Assembly (NCBI GenBank): GCA_933228895.1
Contig: OW121855.1
Location: forward strand, 37,152,698-37,216,697
Origin: Platycnemis pennipes
Lineage: Eukaryota; Arthropoda; Insecta; Odonata; Platycnemididae
Length of the DNA stretch: 64,000 nt
Direction of reading: 5' to 3'
In this document: piece by piece, positions 21,991 to 34,773 of the stretch
How the letters are laid out: each line of letters begins with the position of its first letter
How positions within the stretch are numbered: the first letter of the stretch is position 1
The notes under the pieces: generated by a model
The model's database searches: none
Told to the model about the DNA's origin: nothing
The model's input: only the letters and a program-made list of their open reading frames with translations
Position numbers and translations under genes: made by a program

Positions 21991-24767
21991 CACTGTATTC
22001 TTATCTTGCTAACCTCCCTCGTCTCCTTTCACTCTTTCTGTAAGTTTTACGTCTTATTTTACATGGAACACAGTTAACTTGTTTGAGTAGGGTTTGGGTG
22101 AGAATAGGTGGTTTTCTAATGATTTTAAATAATTAAGTCGGTGAATTAAATGCCTGCAAAAGGGAGAGAACACTTTGCAGTAGCCTTAAATTAGAGTGTT
22201 CAGAATCGATGACGTTGGTAACACAAATGTGTGGCTTACTGCGTCCCGATATTCGGATTAAAATTATGAAGATGATGTTTTACAATTGCATGTTAAGCCC
22301 ACTTGAGTAGAACTTAGCTAATATTTTGGATTTACATACATATGTTGTTGTAACAGAGAAGTGTTTTCCACAATAGGGCAGCAAATCTAGAGAAAAAGGC
22401 AAGAAATCGTTTTCTCACCTTGATCCAACACATGTTTGATGACGGTGAGCAGGACTGTTTTATCGATATTTTAGATCAGTAGGAGCAATAGTAGAGCTTG
22501 GCGAGCTGGATGTATTGCAGGGCAGTTGAGAAAGGTTATCATTTCAAGAAAATGTCATTTATCTCGACATACTAATTCAAGTTACAGTAATGGTAGATAA
22601 CTAACAATGTCTTTCATAAAAGTAAGGATTATTCATTTACTAAATGCCACCCGCACCATTTTTTCAAGTCATCAAATGCCTATGAGTTTAGCACCCAGTA
22701 AATCAACTCATGAGTGTCCTGCTTGGAATACAGGCATCACTAGTATTAGTTACTTCGCAGCATTAAAATTTTGTTTGAGGCACACATTATTTTGCATTCA
22801 CTACGGCATTTTAGACTTTGATCCCTGGCATTGAAGCGGTGCTGCTAGTATAGATTAGCGGAAAGGCATCCTTTAAACAGAAATTATGTGAACTCAAACA
22901 CTTGTATATACGGTATTTTATATTGGTCTTTGATATTTATCTAATCCTTTGGAAGGAAATCCATTTTAAGCTATATATTCAGCTGTTTATATCTGTAGTT
23001 GGACGTTTTCACTCAAATCAACCGCAGTGAAACGGAGTACTTGAATTTGTTTTCAAAAGTGAGAAAATACATCTAATTTGAGTTTGCTTGAGATATCCAG
23101 TCTGTAATGTTAGTTTACAGTCCCGCAGCGATCTCTATCATTATTTATGTACTAGAATTATTGCTATAATTAGGCTATTGAAAATTGTATAAACCTCTTG
23201 ATTAAACGTGCGAATTTATGCGAAGCCCCCCTAATGCTTTTTAAGCAACTTCTGTTTAATATAATGTATGTGAGATTTTCTTTTTTCGTCTAATATCCTT
23301 TTTAGTGGCAAGATTATACATACTGTATTTAGAGTCATGGAAAATTCTTTCAATGAGGTTGTGCTCCAACTCGCAAAAATCATGTTTCCTGTGACGAATC
23401 TAAGCTTTTGAGCTGGGCTGTTTTGTGTCGTTACTCAACTGTGTATATTTTAAACGTTTTTAATCTGTAATATTTCATTATTAATATATGAATTATATAC
23501 CTGCATATATGCAGGTTTGAAATTTTTTCTAATTTATGTAATTTTTTGAATTTATTTCGTGCTGATAAAATTTTTAGTCACAATTGTTATAACAATGTGC
23601 GCTTAGAAAGCCTGTAAATTCTAACACATGTATTTATTTCATCGCGTTTAAATATTTTCTTTGCTTCGGTCCAATTTGTATATATATATACTAATTTACC
23701 GAATTCATGCATCGCTGGATTCATATTTTTTGTCGAATGTCATCTTCTATCACTGGGGAGAGTTAGGGAGCAGATTAAAGTGCCTCATCTCACCATGCGC
23801 GTGGGACCACTTCCCGGAGTTGGGCGTTTTTTCCGACGCTTGATGTCATTCGGGGATGTTTCGAGTGTGAAATCTGCTTTCGCCGATTCACGTCATACAT
23901 TCATTCCCATTAGTTTGAGGCTGACGCGTGTTTTCCTTTCGAAATTTCATCACTCCCACTTCACCTCACATGCATTCCAAATGTCGCAGATGGACGATTT
24001 CTCTGCTCCTGCTCAAATTACTTGTCAAAATGCGCATAATTTTAGCCTACTATTCAAAAACCTCAATGCATTTTTATTCTAAGGTGCCCTCCTCTTCGTG
24101 TCAGCCATCGAAAATTTAAAAAACCCTTAATTTTTAAGCCGTGACCGTCAATTTTCATTCACAAACATTTTATAACATATGAATCAAGTTACATCCGACT
24201 TTCACTTCGTACTGAGTGGCGTGACGTCCCGGCTGGTAAAGTGCTCAGGTACGAACAGGATGGCTTAGAATCCAAATTCGGATGGTGCCTCTTTAATCAC
24301 TGTCACTGAAATGCCCAGCTGCTAATGCCCACTTTGCTGATAGCAATGCGAAAACTACAGCTAGTTCACGGAGAGGAAATGCTTCTTTTAGCCTTCGTGA
24401 GTGAAATCCTCACGTTACTGTGGGCCATATTAGTTAAAATATATTCCTAGCTGTTTATAGAAATAAATATATTAATGAGTGCCATAAATGTAACGCGAGA
24501 TTGAGTAAAGTGGCTTAACATTGTGAGTAACTAGTGTTATTTTGTGCATGTAATCGTATTTCCTATACTCTTCATCTTCTGTGTTAGTTTTTCCGGATAT
24601 ATATCCGCGATGCCTGGTAAAAAAGTGTCGACGGATAGCTTTGCGCACAATAAATTAATTGTATTGAATTGGCTCGTATTTCTCATGGTTTAACAAGTTA
24701 TCGGAAAGAGAGGGATGAACATATCATTATATCACTTATGTTGAAAATTGTGTGAGGAAAATGATTT
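21991..24767. other. Unassigned region; contains one 18-bp palindrome
   Basis: No gene recognised. A perfect palindrome ACCTGCATATATGCAGGT lies at 23499-23516. Around 24231-24300 a faint tRNA-like pattern (GGCTGGTAAAGTGCTCAGG) could be a very old SINE, but it is too weak to call. Confidence 0.45.
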
Positions 24768-24830
24768 CCTGGACCCAGAATCAAACCACGGACTTGCCAT
24801 CGCCTTTTGCGATAATTTATAGGATCAATC
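24768..24830 (-). mobile_element. tRNA-derived SINE fragment (same family as 60321)
   Basis: Minus strand: GGCAAGTCCGTGGTTTGATT, then CTGGGTCCAGGAAATCATT. This matches the B-box half of the SINE at 60321-60393 (CCGTGGTTCGATTCCTGGTC, CAGG). The A-box half is degraded. Confidence 0.6.
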
Positions 24831-24955
24831 CTCGTGGGGAGTGGCTTACTTGAAGCACGATTTCATCATAATTGTGCCATCCTTGATGGACCGTAGTTAA
24901 AGGAGGACGAGGTCTAGCCCCTATAGATCTACCTAAAAATTATCTTTGGGACTTG

Positions 24956-25000
24956 AATCCTGGGTAGCGTGGAGGTTTGCGCATTTTTCCGCTCCAGGAA
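24956..25000 (+). mobile_element. tRNA-derived SINE fragment, A-box half
   Basis: ATCCTGGGTAGCGTGGAGGT then TTGCGCA, matching the 5' half of the 60321 SINE (ATCCTGGGATAGCGTAGTGG, TCTGCGCA). It ends abruptly. Confidence 0.5.
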
Positions 25001-25009
25001 ATATTTTTC

Positions 25010-28000
25010 CTCTTGTAATTTTGAACACCGTAGCTGTGCGTAACGGCAACAAAATCTTACATTACGTCACTTGATTGAGGTTGCTGTTTTAAATATTGCC
25101 AATGTAAAGTACCGAAAACTTTCTGACTGAAAATAGGTAGTAGCATATTTCGTGCATTGTGTGCAGTGAGAATATCGCTGCATTCATATCTAAGTGCTAT
25201 CATTCATTTGATAGGATGATGGCTGTGTTTAATTTTCACGTATGTGGGTATCCTTAGTCAGCATTGGAAGAATGAGAATTCAGAATTCACTCTGAATTTC
25301 ACCTCAATTTCTTATATTATCGCTCGGAGCGAAGTTCAACATCACTTTACTGAGCCCTCGTCAAATCTCGTAGTAATCCGTTCCTCCTCACAATATGGTT
25401 AGGACCTTTCATTCATTATGTTATTTTTTCTCTCTATCACTTGCGTGGTCAAGACTCAACGTAAAGACGCAATGCAAGCCTTTAATATCTCTTCTCTCTT
25501 TCTCTTTCCTCATGTCTTTTCCAACTTCCCCCTCTATGCTCACTCATAAGCCTTTCAGCTCTTTCAGCACCCTTTCGCTCAGCTCTACTGCTCTTCCCCA
25601 GATACCTTCAGTACCCAGCACGAGGTAAACGCCTGCTCCTCTGGTTTCCGTAAGGTGGAGTGATAGGCTGGGGTAGAGTTTGGAAAGGGTGGACGAGTCT
25701 ACAGTTGAGGGGGAATTTTTCTCCTTCGCCCTCCCGTCTTTGACGCGGAGGGCGAATTTTTATTTTGCATTCCGATTTCACCCACATCCTTTCCCATTCA
25801 TTTCCATACTTATATTCTTTTTGATTTTTCTCCACCACCCTACGTAACCTCTGTCTGCCTTTTCTGTTCGCAAATGGTATTCTCTGACTAACTGATATAT
25901 AAATTGTCGAAAGAGGGTGTTTTTTCTCACTTCTTACAAAATCAAAAATCTAGTCGTCTTTCTTTATTTTCACCCCAAGTTTTAAAGAACTTGAGAAGTC
26001 ATTTCGGGGAAGATGGTGGTATTTATATCTTTATTACTTTTTTGCTGTCGTTTAAACTTTGGATCGTGTAGCTATCACGCCTTTAAATCGTTGTGAAATG
26101 GAACATAAACGAAGTAGGTCTCCACTATAGTGTCCTCTACCACCCATTCAGCCAACCTTTTGAGCGCAAAGGAAGAAATACCTACGTAGTCCGCGACGGC
26201 TAAAATAAATCTATTTGCTAGAGGAAATCCTTATCTCGCTTCTGTTTCGTTTTATAATACTTTTTTTCGTGAATGGAAGACTTTCTTAAAATCGGATAGC
26301 CTTTAAAATGCGCCCGCTTTTCTTATGGAGACATTTAATTTAATACTCCGTACAGTGTTGGATTTCTGTAGCTCTCTACTTTTTTAAGATAAGGAAAAAA
26401 TTTATTTTAAGATAAGGAAATTTATCTTACGATTTACTCTTTGCTTGGAATCTATATCGATTGAGCTTGTTAAATCTTCCAAATTGTTTATCTTTTCTTC
26501 CAAAATAAGTTTTATCAGCAAACCCGATAGGTATTCCCTAAGAGGTGCTTATAATACAAACATTAATCTGTAAATTGAAGCTTCAGCACAAAAATCTGTC
26601 GGGGTGTAATCGAACAAATTTCAGGAAAAGTAAAAATATTATTTTACGGTTTAAATGGGAAGCATTTGTACGGAAAGTATCCTGCGTGATATTTGGTAAT
26701 ATTATAGTGCCTTAAAATATATTAGTAATATGCGGCCCACTTTTTAAGCCTTTCATGCGAATCAAAATTGTATTCATCACCTCGTCTTGGTATTGATCTT
26801 TGATGGTTAAAAGGCCATTATTATCAACCACGATCTTACTGTCAACAAGACGAAAATCGGAACTCTTTCTTCCAACTTTAGCATCAATGATTGAGAGAGC
26901 AATTCCCGTTTATCCATGTGGAGAGTTTCATTTTCTTCCATAATGTACGCGCAGGCAGTGCCACGTCTCCTCACGGAGGGTGGAGGGGGTGTAGGGGCTG
27001 GAAGATGGTAACCGTAGATTTTCGATGCTAGGGATGGGTATCATCGATGTGGAACAGACTTTAGGGAAACCTGAGGGTAAATGCAATAGTTTAAGTACGA
27101 AGAAACTTTCACCCGAAAATTGGATGAGGGCTGGTTAGTAATTGAGTTTCACGTTAAGCTGGTTCTGAAGTGGGGTTGGCGCTCTAGAGGGTGATCCTTT
27201 ATGGAAGTGTGGTGCGCACAGTGAAGCGGGATCGTGAATTGTACTTCATCTCTGGCGGTGTGAGTCACATACTTGCGTACTTCTTCCGCCATTTAATTTT
27301 CCGGTATACCATGTTAAACTTTATACTTGTATGTGATTGATGAAATTTTTATTATTTGCTCAATTCCATCTCAATTCTTCAATTTCACATTTCAATCTTC
27401 TCACCTGTCACATCCATGTCCCCTGCCCTCTTGCTTTTGGTAACGGCTCTTTGTATCCCCTTGAAAGTCTTTGTCCGCAATCTGCTTTTCAACACTCCGC
27501 CCGCACATTATTCACTCTACAACTCCTATTTTTCACTGCCACTGATGTGAAAAGAAAATAAGTAGTTTCGTCATCTGCGACTAATAAGGACGTTTGACTC
27601 TATTCTTTGTCCTGTTCTGTTATAAGTGTTTACACCCTAATAATTTACATCAGGAATGAACTGTTATTGCAGGTTCAAAATCCCCATTGTATTACTATTT
27701 ATCCTAGTACTGCAAGAGCGGAAATTTAGAAAAAAAAATGTAAATTTGATATCGAGTCTTTTACTATGTACAATTTCGTTAGCACAGAGTCTAGTTTCAA
27801 GAAGTTTTTTTTGGCTGAACTTTTTGTCAACAAAAAAGCATAACAAATCCAATAGTTTTGGCTCCTTAGCTTTTATCTTCATGTCTCAGTCAGGGAATGT
27901 ATGTACATGCTTGTTTGTTTTATATTTTCTATGAACGAATCAGTGCTTGTGATCTGAGTTATTTTGAAGTTTTCTTGAGAAAACGGTATTACGTACACGG

Positions 28001-28296
28001 ATACCAAAGTATTTTAATTCAAAGGCTGAATTTTGTCACACTCTTGTGTTCACTTATGAAATGAACTGGTCTTCACCGAGCACGACATTATCCAATACGC
28101 CTTCTGCTTTGCTTGCTCTCTGTTGATACCAGTAAGTTATCGAGAAAGGGAAGGCATTGCTTGAATGCATACTAAATTCTTTCTGCTCTGTGCGAAATAC
28201 ATTTACGCTCGAAACACAAGCTCTATAGATTACATTTTTTCTAATAAACAAACCAGATTCAGGTGTGATGTGTTAGAAACGTTCCATGTTAATAGA
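25010..28296. other. Unassigned region
   Basis: A+T-rich with a pyrimidine-rich patch at 25480-25620. Frames of 60-92 codons show no family motifs. Confidence 0.5.
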
Positions 28297-28440
28297 AAGA
28301 TATTGCAACTTTCGACTGAAGTAAAAATTTATTTCGACTAGTTTCAATGTTACTACATCATTGTCAAGTTGACAATGATGTAGTAGCATTTAAACTAGTC
28401 GAAATAAATTTTTACTTCTGTGGAAAATTGCAATATCTTT
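28297..28440. repeat. Large ~71-bp-arm palindrome of ribozyme-like half units
   Basis: The left arm (28297-28367) and right arm (28369-28440) are near-perfect reverse complements centred on TTGTCAAGTTGACAA. The left arm read on minus, and the right arm read on plus, each give CAATGATGTAGTA, AACTAGTCGAAATAAATTTT and TACTTC. The order (UGAUG, hairpin, GAAAC, AGUC, GAAAUAAA) parallels the hammerhead elements, but CUGAUGA is not conserved. It looks like two head-to-head copies. Confidence 0.8.
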
Positions 28441-29352
28441 TTTTCAACACATTTTTTCTGTTTAGTTGCATCCATTTGATGTTTTATACGATACTGTGCA
28501 AAAGAAAAATTGGACCTTTTGAATGTGAGATTTATGGTAAACCTACCTTGTTCGGTTACATAATTCGTTGAGAAGTTCAATTCATTTACGAAGCGATTTT
28601 TCACTCTTTTTCCCAAACTCTTTACTTACTCGTGAGGTGTACGTTTATAAGGACTGGATTATGTTTGAAAATATTCATCGGCGAAGTAGAGGATACAGTG
28701 AAACACGAGTTGTGTAATTGAGTTATAGAAGGATATAGGACCATGCATATATCGGAAGTTTTGGGTCAAAGGAGGTAGTAGAAGGGAAGTAGAGGGCTAA
28801 AAGTGAAAGGGACACTTCGGACATCGGCCGATGGAGTTAACAGAGGAGACTATGAGGGACTGGGGCGATTGAATTAGGGATTTTGTAAAATACAAATTCT
28901 ATTTGTCAGTTAGAATGTGACTTGTCCAAAGCAATGGATGGCGAAAATTCGTTTAAGAGTTTCTTATGAGGTCAGAAGAGTGAGAGGTGGGAAGTCGGAA
29001 ATGTGTACACAAGGTGGAGGGACAGTGAGCAATATTTTGAATCGAGTCGCTTCTGAAAGATATTGGTGCTTTTGTATGCATGAGGTTGCGATTGCTGTGC
29101 ACAGAAAGCAGGCTCAATATAATATTTTTGATTATGCGTCTTTGAGTAATGACATTTCGTCTTTATTTACGTTTTTCTTCTTTTTTATGGAAAAGTGATA
29201 TGTATGTCCATATGACCACAAAGCGCCCACGCAGCTATAGAGCGATATGTGCTGTCGGAAGTGATCACCATCGATTAGCTGACCTGCGAATATGCTTTTA
29301 TTAATATTTTATGTGAAATAATAGGAATTACAAAAGGTCCTAGTGTATTTTT

Positions 29353-29422
29353 TCACCCAACCCTGAAGATGATGAGCTTGCCATTCATCAAAGCGTCGGC
29401 TGAGTTGGAGAACCCTGGGTGA
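29353..29422 (+). ncRNA. Degenerate hammerhead ribozyme relic, second family
   Basis: CUGAAGA (29363-29369) fits the CUGANGA box. A perfect stem II GAUGA/UCAUC (29371-29375/29385-29389) follows, then AAAGCGUC where GAAACxGUC-like sequence is expected, then GG pairing with the CC before the box. An outer helix UCACCCA (29353-29359)/UGGGUGA (29416-29422) is perfect. The changed GAAA box implies loss of cleavage. Confidence 0.5.
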
Positions 29423-30059
29423 TGATCCGTGGAGAATTCACTCAATTGGATTTATTCTTTACATTGTCGCGTTACTCATTTGCCAAAACGTGAAATCTAT
29501 GGGAAAGTGTTTGAGATATCAACTTTTTTGCTCGTGATTCACAATCACGTGGCATAAATGCGATTGTCATGATGCATGAAAAGCAATTAAAGAAGCCTTT
29601 TAGTAACGTTGAAGATTAGAAGAACAATCATTAAAAATTCTCACGTTATTTGGAGAAACTTTTGTATTTAATAAAATAAAGCGATTCTGGAGATAATTTG
29701 TAGGGCAATAAAATCATAAATACAATTAAAAAAGCATTTGTGTCCCCTGAATTTATTACATAGAAATCATATGTCAGTTTCAGTGATTTTAGTGAACTTC
29801 TGAAAATGACGCATGGGCATTGAAATTTATAGAGCTCTTTAAATTTATTCAGTAGCGAGTACTAAGTGTTTCAGGGTTTTTTCGATAGGTATATGTTTCA
29901 GTTGCTATGATGCAACCACCAAAAGCTCCTCATGGCCATATTTCTGTGTTTCCAATTTTAATTATTTAGGGGGTACTTATATTTTATTTAATGGAAATTA
30001 TATTTTATATTCTGTGAGTTTAGTCGCAGCACTGCTCCTGTGTCGTAGTAAACTTGGGT

Positions 30060-30260
30060 TTTAGACTCTCCAACGGCTATATTGTACCGTCCAACCTAGT
30101 ACCTTTATCCTATGACACGCACAACATCCTCGCCATTCGAACCCGCCACCTTTGAGTTACCAGACCGGTGCGATATGGACATGAGTAGAAAGTAAATAGG
30201 GATCCTATTGGGATCCCTATTTCCTTTCTACTGACCTGGTTACCCCGGCCGGCTCTATAG
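30060..30260 (-). mobile_element. tRNA-derived SINE interrupted by a palindrome
   Basis: Minus strand: GAGCCGGCCGGGGTAACCAG (A-box region), then the insertion at 30185-30231, then GCACCGGTCTGGTAACTCAA, AGGTGGCGGGTTCGAATGGC (B-box GGGTTCGAATGGC). The tRNA-like order of boxes is preserved on either side of the insertion. The downstream SINE body is not recognised. Confidence 0.65.
30185..30231. mobile_element. 47-bp near-perfect palindrome with TGA direct repeats
   Basis: GTAGAAAGTAAATAGGGATC pairs with GATCCCTATTTCCTTTCTAC around a short centre (CTATTGG), with one mismatch. TGA occurs on both sides (30182-30184 and 30232-30234). It splits the SINE between its A and B boxes. Confidence 0.75.
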
Positions 30261-30489
30261 ATTCCAAACTGATAAAGAAATCTCAGTCATGTCAAACGAA
30301 TATTAAAAATAAAAATAAATAAAAAATATTCACTAAGTTTGAAAAAGGTCGCTGAAATGAAGTGGTGGCCGGAGCAAAATTTGTTTTTGGCCGCATACGA
30401 GAATAACTCTTTTAGATGTATAATCGAATGAGAGGAACCCCTTCTCCAGTTTGTGTGTCACCGCTGTAAGTAGATTTTCTGTCTGTAAT

Positions 30490-30830
30490 GAATTTTGTCT
30501 TCTGCCGGGGTAAATCACCTATTGTTTCCGTCATACTTTCTTCGTCGTTGGTTATTCTGTCCTCCTTATGGAACCTTACCTTGCAATTCTACCATTTTCC
30601 CATTTCGAACATAGGACTTACCCTCCTGGCATCTACTTGCATGCAATGCACTTTGTTTTTTATCAATTTTAAGTTGATTTCGCGTATTTTTATTTAAGTT
30701 CACTAGCGTTTATAATAGATTTCCCGCTGATTTATTCATCATAAAACTGTGCTGTCCGCAGTACCCAATATGCTTTGGTGGATATTCTCCCTGAAGTTGA
30801 TCTTATCATACGTAAATTGCAAACGTGGAT
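30490..30830 (-). pseudogene. RTE-like RT relic
   Basis: Minus strand, with frame changes: DLNK-like LNKSAGNLL, NQLKIDKKQS, EGKSYVRNGKMVELQGKVP, then ITNDEESMTETIGDLPRQKT. These align in order with copy A's ERDLNKILVTLE, YQLKINKKKTKILV, EEAKTNVKLGKQKLEEVKEF and VTNDGRSKKEIVSRIGQEKR. The FADD block is barely recognisable. Conservation is low, so it is old. Confidence 0.6.
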
Positions 30831-31765
30831 ACCGTAAAAGGGTTGGAACACTCGTTGATATTAATGTAAACTTTAAATAACTAGGCTGGACAAAAATCAA
30901 TTTTACGCTTTGCTTTTCCTTTATTTGTCATAAAAACTATCAGCCCCACATCTCGGAGCCTTCGGAGTATCAAAAAAATATCCCGCGATTGTGGATCTAG
31001 TCCTGTACACACTAAAAAACACTAAAATAGTCAGATCTCGCGATTTTTTTTATGAGTTACGAATTCCCCAGCTTTAGTGTTTCTCATAGATATGCGGGAG
31101 GTGGAATCGTCAAGCCAATGTATTATCCGGTTCGGTATTTTCACAAGGACGAATTCGGAGAAACATCCAGAAATAGACCCGTATGAAGGAATGCGGAATG
31201 GAGGGGGCGGGAGGCGGGCTAGCCGGAATGATCGACGCCGTAGCGGACCAGCGGCATTTTGAGAGACAGCAGTGGAATTTCACGGGACGGGGAACAGTTG
31301 AGAGATAAAGAGAACATGAAAAGGCGGCTTCAGAAGGGAAGTAAAGCGAGGGTTCATCCAAGTGCCGCTAGGAGGCAGGTGGGAATTCACAGAGAGAGAG
31401 AGGTGGGAGGTATTTTGACAGAGGATTTTACATTTCACGGAAAACAAAAGACCATTGTTTTCCATGCCCCATTTTAAAGTTACTTTTGAGTGAGAAGTGG
31501 AGCAACTTCAAAAAAGTTACACCTTTCATGTGCTCTAATCGTCGCCGGAGCGGTTTAATCCCATTCCATCTACTCCCTTTTAAACGAGGCTGGGGGTATC
31601 CAGTAAATTTTTCATGCTTGAAGATGTTTGAGGCTGTCCTATGAGGAATAATGTCGATGTTTTAGGGTAATACTGTGGTCATAAAAGCAGTTATATTTGG
31701 CGAAGACTCTCGCTGGGAAGTCTCGTGACCGAGGAATCGATGCATTGAAATTTGGCTTGACGTAC
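30831..31765. other. Unassigned; purine-rich block at 31190-31450
   Basis: The plus strand is G/A-rich in 31190-31450 (GGAGGGGGCGGGAGG, AGAGAGAGAGAGG). Overlapping frames there are compositional. This flanks the candidate exon on the 3' side of its gene. Confidence 0.4.
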
Positions 31766-31960
31766 CTGGTAGCAGACCACAACACTCATAGTCTCATCCG
31801 AGTTGGAGCTGATGCGAGGTGATGTGGCCTGGACATCTTCAACCTTTCCCAGAATTTTAATCACCGAGAACTTCGGCTTGCTCGAATTTTCAAAGGTCTG
31901 TCCACCCCTCAGAATCGAATAGTATAGCAATCCATTTTTGGTCATTAATGTGCTGCCTTG
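31766..31960 (-). CDS. Candidate internal host-gene exon (65 codons, phase 0/0)
   Basis: On the minus strand, 195 bp are bounded by a TTAG acceptor (exon starts CAAGGCAGC) and a good donor, CAG followed by GTACGTCAAG. Length is an exact multiple of three. The encoded segment includes NGLLYYSILRGGQTFENSSK, FSVIKILGKVEDVQ and ETMSVVVCYQ. Third codon positions are notably G/C-rich against the A+T-rich surroundings, and an in-frame stop lies just outside the acceptor. I do not recognise the gene. The FENSS...xxxI.....VVCYx pattern is loosely like the strand pattern of BAH domains (as in MTA proteins), which is only a suggestion. The pyrimidine tract before the acceptor is weak, and no partner exon is seen in the window. 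Confidence 0.4.
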
Positions 31961-34773
31961 CTAACCTGGAGCACAATATATTTCTAAAATTACCCTGAAG
32001 CTGTCACAGTATGACGTTGAGACTCTCATGCCTCTTATATGCTCTTCTTCATCACTCATTTGATTTCTTCTTAATTGTCATCAAATGTGAGTGTTGTTAG
32101 AATATCTATCTACTGCATTCGGCGACATTTGTGGAACCTCATTATAGAATAAAAGACCTTTGAGTAAAGAAGACCCTTGTAATGTCCAATTTTTATGCAA
32201 GTGGCCCATACAAAAACAACTTCCAGTGTATCTTATAGTTGTGAGTAGGAAATGAAGATCGTCCTAATGAGATCGATTTGTGAGAGCCTGTCAAAGGTTC
32301 CTTCACTACGAGGGTGAAAAAATTAGACGTTTATACCGGGGGAGGAAGATTGTCAATGATTGAAAGGAGAGGAAGTGGAAGGGGAATAATCTTGTGGAAG
32401 ATGTTCAGATGTATCAGGGTAAGAAAATCTAGATCAGCTGTGCATGAAATGTGGGAATAAACAAAGTTGAAATATATTCACATCAATACAGGTTTGGAAA
32501 AAACGGGAATGGTTTTATAGGTATATTGCGAGAGAATAATATGTTTGGGTGCATCTTATGCGGCTATGGGTAGAACGCTTTGCTTATTGAAAGCATATTC
32601 ACATGTCTATAGAACTACTTATTGTTGTTTGCTGTATGATGGAAAAAATGCTTAGGAAATGGGTTCAATAAGGATTACTTGCGTTATGGTGAATAGCAAT
32701 CATCTAGCTACGTTACATTCAAATGAGATTCTAGGGAATATCATCCCCATCTCTATTTACTTGAACTTTCACGCTCAGAATTCTATATTATTAATTTTGA
32801 GGGGGACTACCGGAACTGTGAACTGGGATCAAAATTCTGATGTTTACTCACGGGAGATTTGACCGCCACCATGAGTGTATAATACTAATGTTCCCAATGA
32901 TTTTTGTTTTTGATTCCGTAGTTTCATTATGTACCGTAATCGTATACCCATTACAGCCATTTTATAGGGCTTCATATTCTTCTCTATTGTTTTTTTTAAT
33001 TACTATGAGGCTTTTAATAAGTCCCAGTAGCTAAGTTGATTTCAAATGGAAAAGATATTTAAAGAATTGATTCTTCGCCTTCACCGAGTTTGTTGATGAT
33101 GTATCTTCTCTCTAACTTCAATTTGAATAGAGCGTTGCGTGTAAAAAACTGCATGATATGTTACTTTCATGTTAGGTTTTAAAAACCTAAAAATATATTA
33201 TTGAAAGGCTTACCTATAGGTATGTATTCATGAAATGTAATTCAATTCATGGTTTAGTTAAGTTTTAATTACGAAAATGGAAGTATTTGCGAGGAAATTC
33301 ATGCAGTATTAATATTTTATCCCCTAGTTTCGCTTTCAGTATCATGAGTTCATCTACATTTAGGTAAGCTTTAATCTGTGGTTTTAAAATCATCTTAGAT
33401 CATCTCATGAAAAGGATGTTAAATGATACTTATTCTTTCTGTAGTTGGAAATATATTATTGTAGGCAAAAAAAATTATTTCATGATTCAAACCCAATATA
33501 TTTTATTTATAGGTTTGTTTGCTGTGTATTTGCCATTCATATATGCGTTAAATTGCTCATATACCTAAAAAAAACAGCTTTGTTGGATTAAAAAAATATC
33601 GGAAAAATATAAGCGATACTGTAAATCAAGAGAAAAGTATTTTTTAGGTAGGTTTCAGGGCCAGTTTCATTCAGTTTTGTAAAAGAGTAAAATTTTCCTC
33701 GCCGAATGCTACTGCTACTTGAGATTGCAGATAACCTATACTTTTTTGAATTTAATATTTGTGGACGAGATTTAAGTTTCCTTAATTTTTGCCAATGTTA
33801 TCTGTACTTCAAAATTATTTTTGTGGCTGCTATTTGAAGCCTGAAGAAAAGTCATTAAAGATATGCTTTTTTCCCTGGGAGTGGAGCGTAAAAATACTGT
33901 AGCAATATTTACCATTTTAAAAATATTTATTGTTGTCTCCGACAATGAGAAGTTGTTGAGCCTGCAAAAGCTGAAGGAAGAATTGGCGCCATGTGGTCAT
34001 CGCCGCGGATCGTAAACCAAGCTCCCGTAAATTTCCCGCGCTTGTATTATGATCCGCCCGTCAAAAGTTCGACATGAGGATTATAAGGGTTGGGTGCAGC
34101 GATGCCAAAATATGGTCAGGAGGAGGGGAAACATTTTTATTTTCCCCAGTTCCTGGCAATGGCGTTGATTCCTGGCTGTAAAAATTCCGAGGGAATGAGA
34201 AAGGGGATGAAGGTGGGTGCGATAAAAATCTTCATCAAACCGATGGTTTGGGGGATTGAAAAGTAAGGCGTAATTCTACAAAGTGAAGACGCCAGTACTC
34301 GGGAGGAACTTTATCTGGAAAGTACCATTTTTGGAAACGTTGTGAAATAAAAACAGGATGGAGAGGAAGAAAAAAAAGTTGCTTCGTGTAATTGAGCGGT
34401 TCAAAAAAGTTAGCTGCGCGTGGAATTGACTTATGAGGATTTTCCTGCATTGATATGACATTTATATTGGGAAGGGGGACATGCTTGCCAATATTGATTA
34501 GAAGTACCTAAAGCCTTGGATATTTTGGGCTAGCTACGGGCACTATAATCTCAACGTCTGTTCTATTTTTTTTTATTGTGTGACCGTTCTTAAATGCCGA
34601 AAAGTGCTTGTGTTTTGCAATGCATAGTATCCAGGTACATTTCTCATGCAGGATTAGGACTTTTCTCTAGCATATTTTTCGTTTTAAGATATTTATTAAA
34701 ATAATAAGCTTTCATATTCAACTGTCGATTCTTTATAGTTCCATGGTTTTCATCAAATTATTCGAAACTACAT
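31961..34773. other. Unassigned region (possible intron)
   Basis: A+T-rich with no supported exon or repeat. If the 31766-31960 exon is real, this is upstream intron of its gene. Confidence 0.45.
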
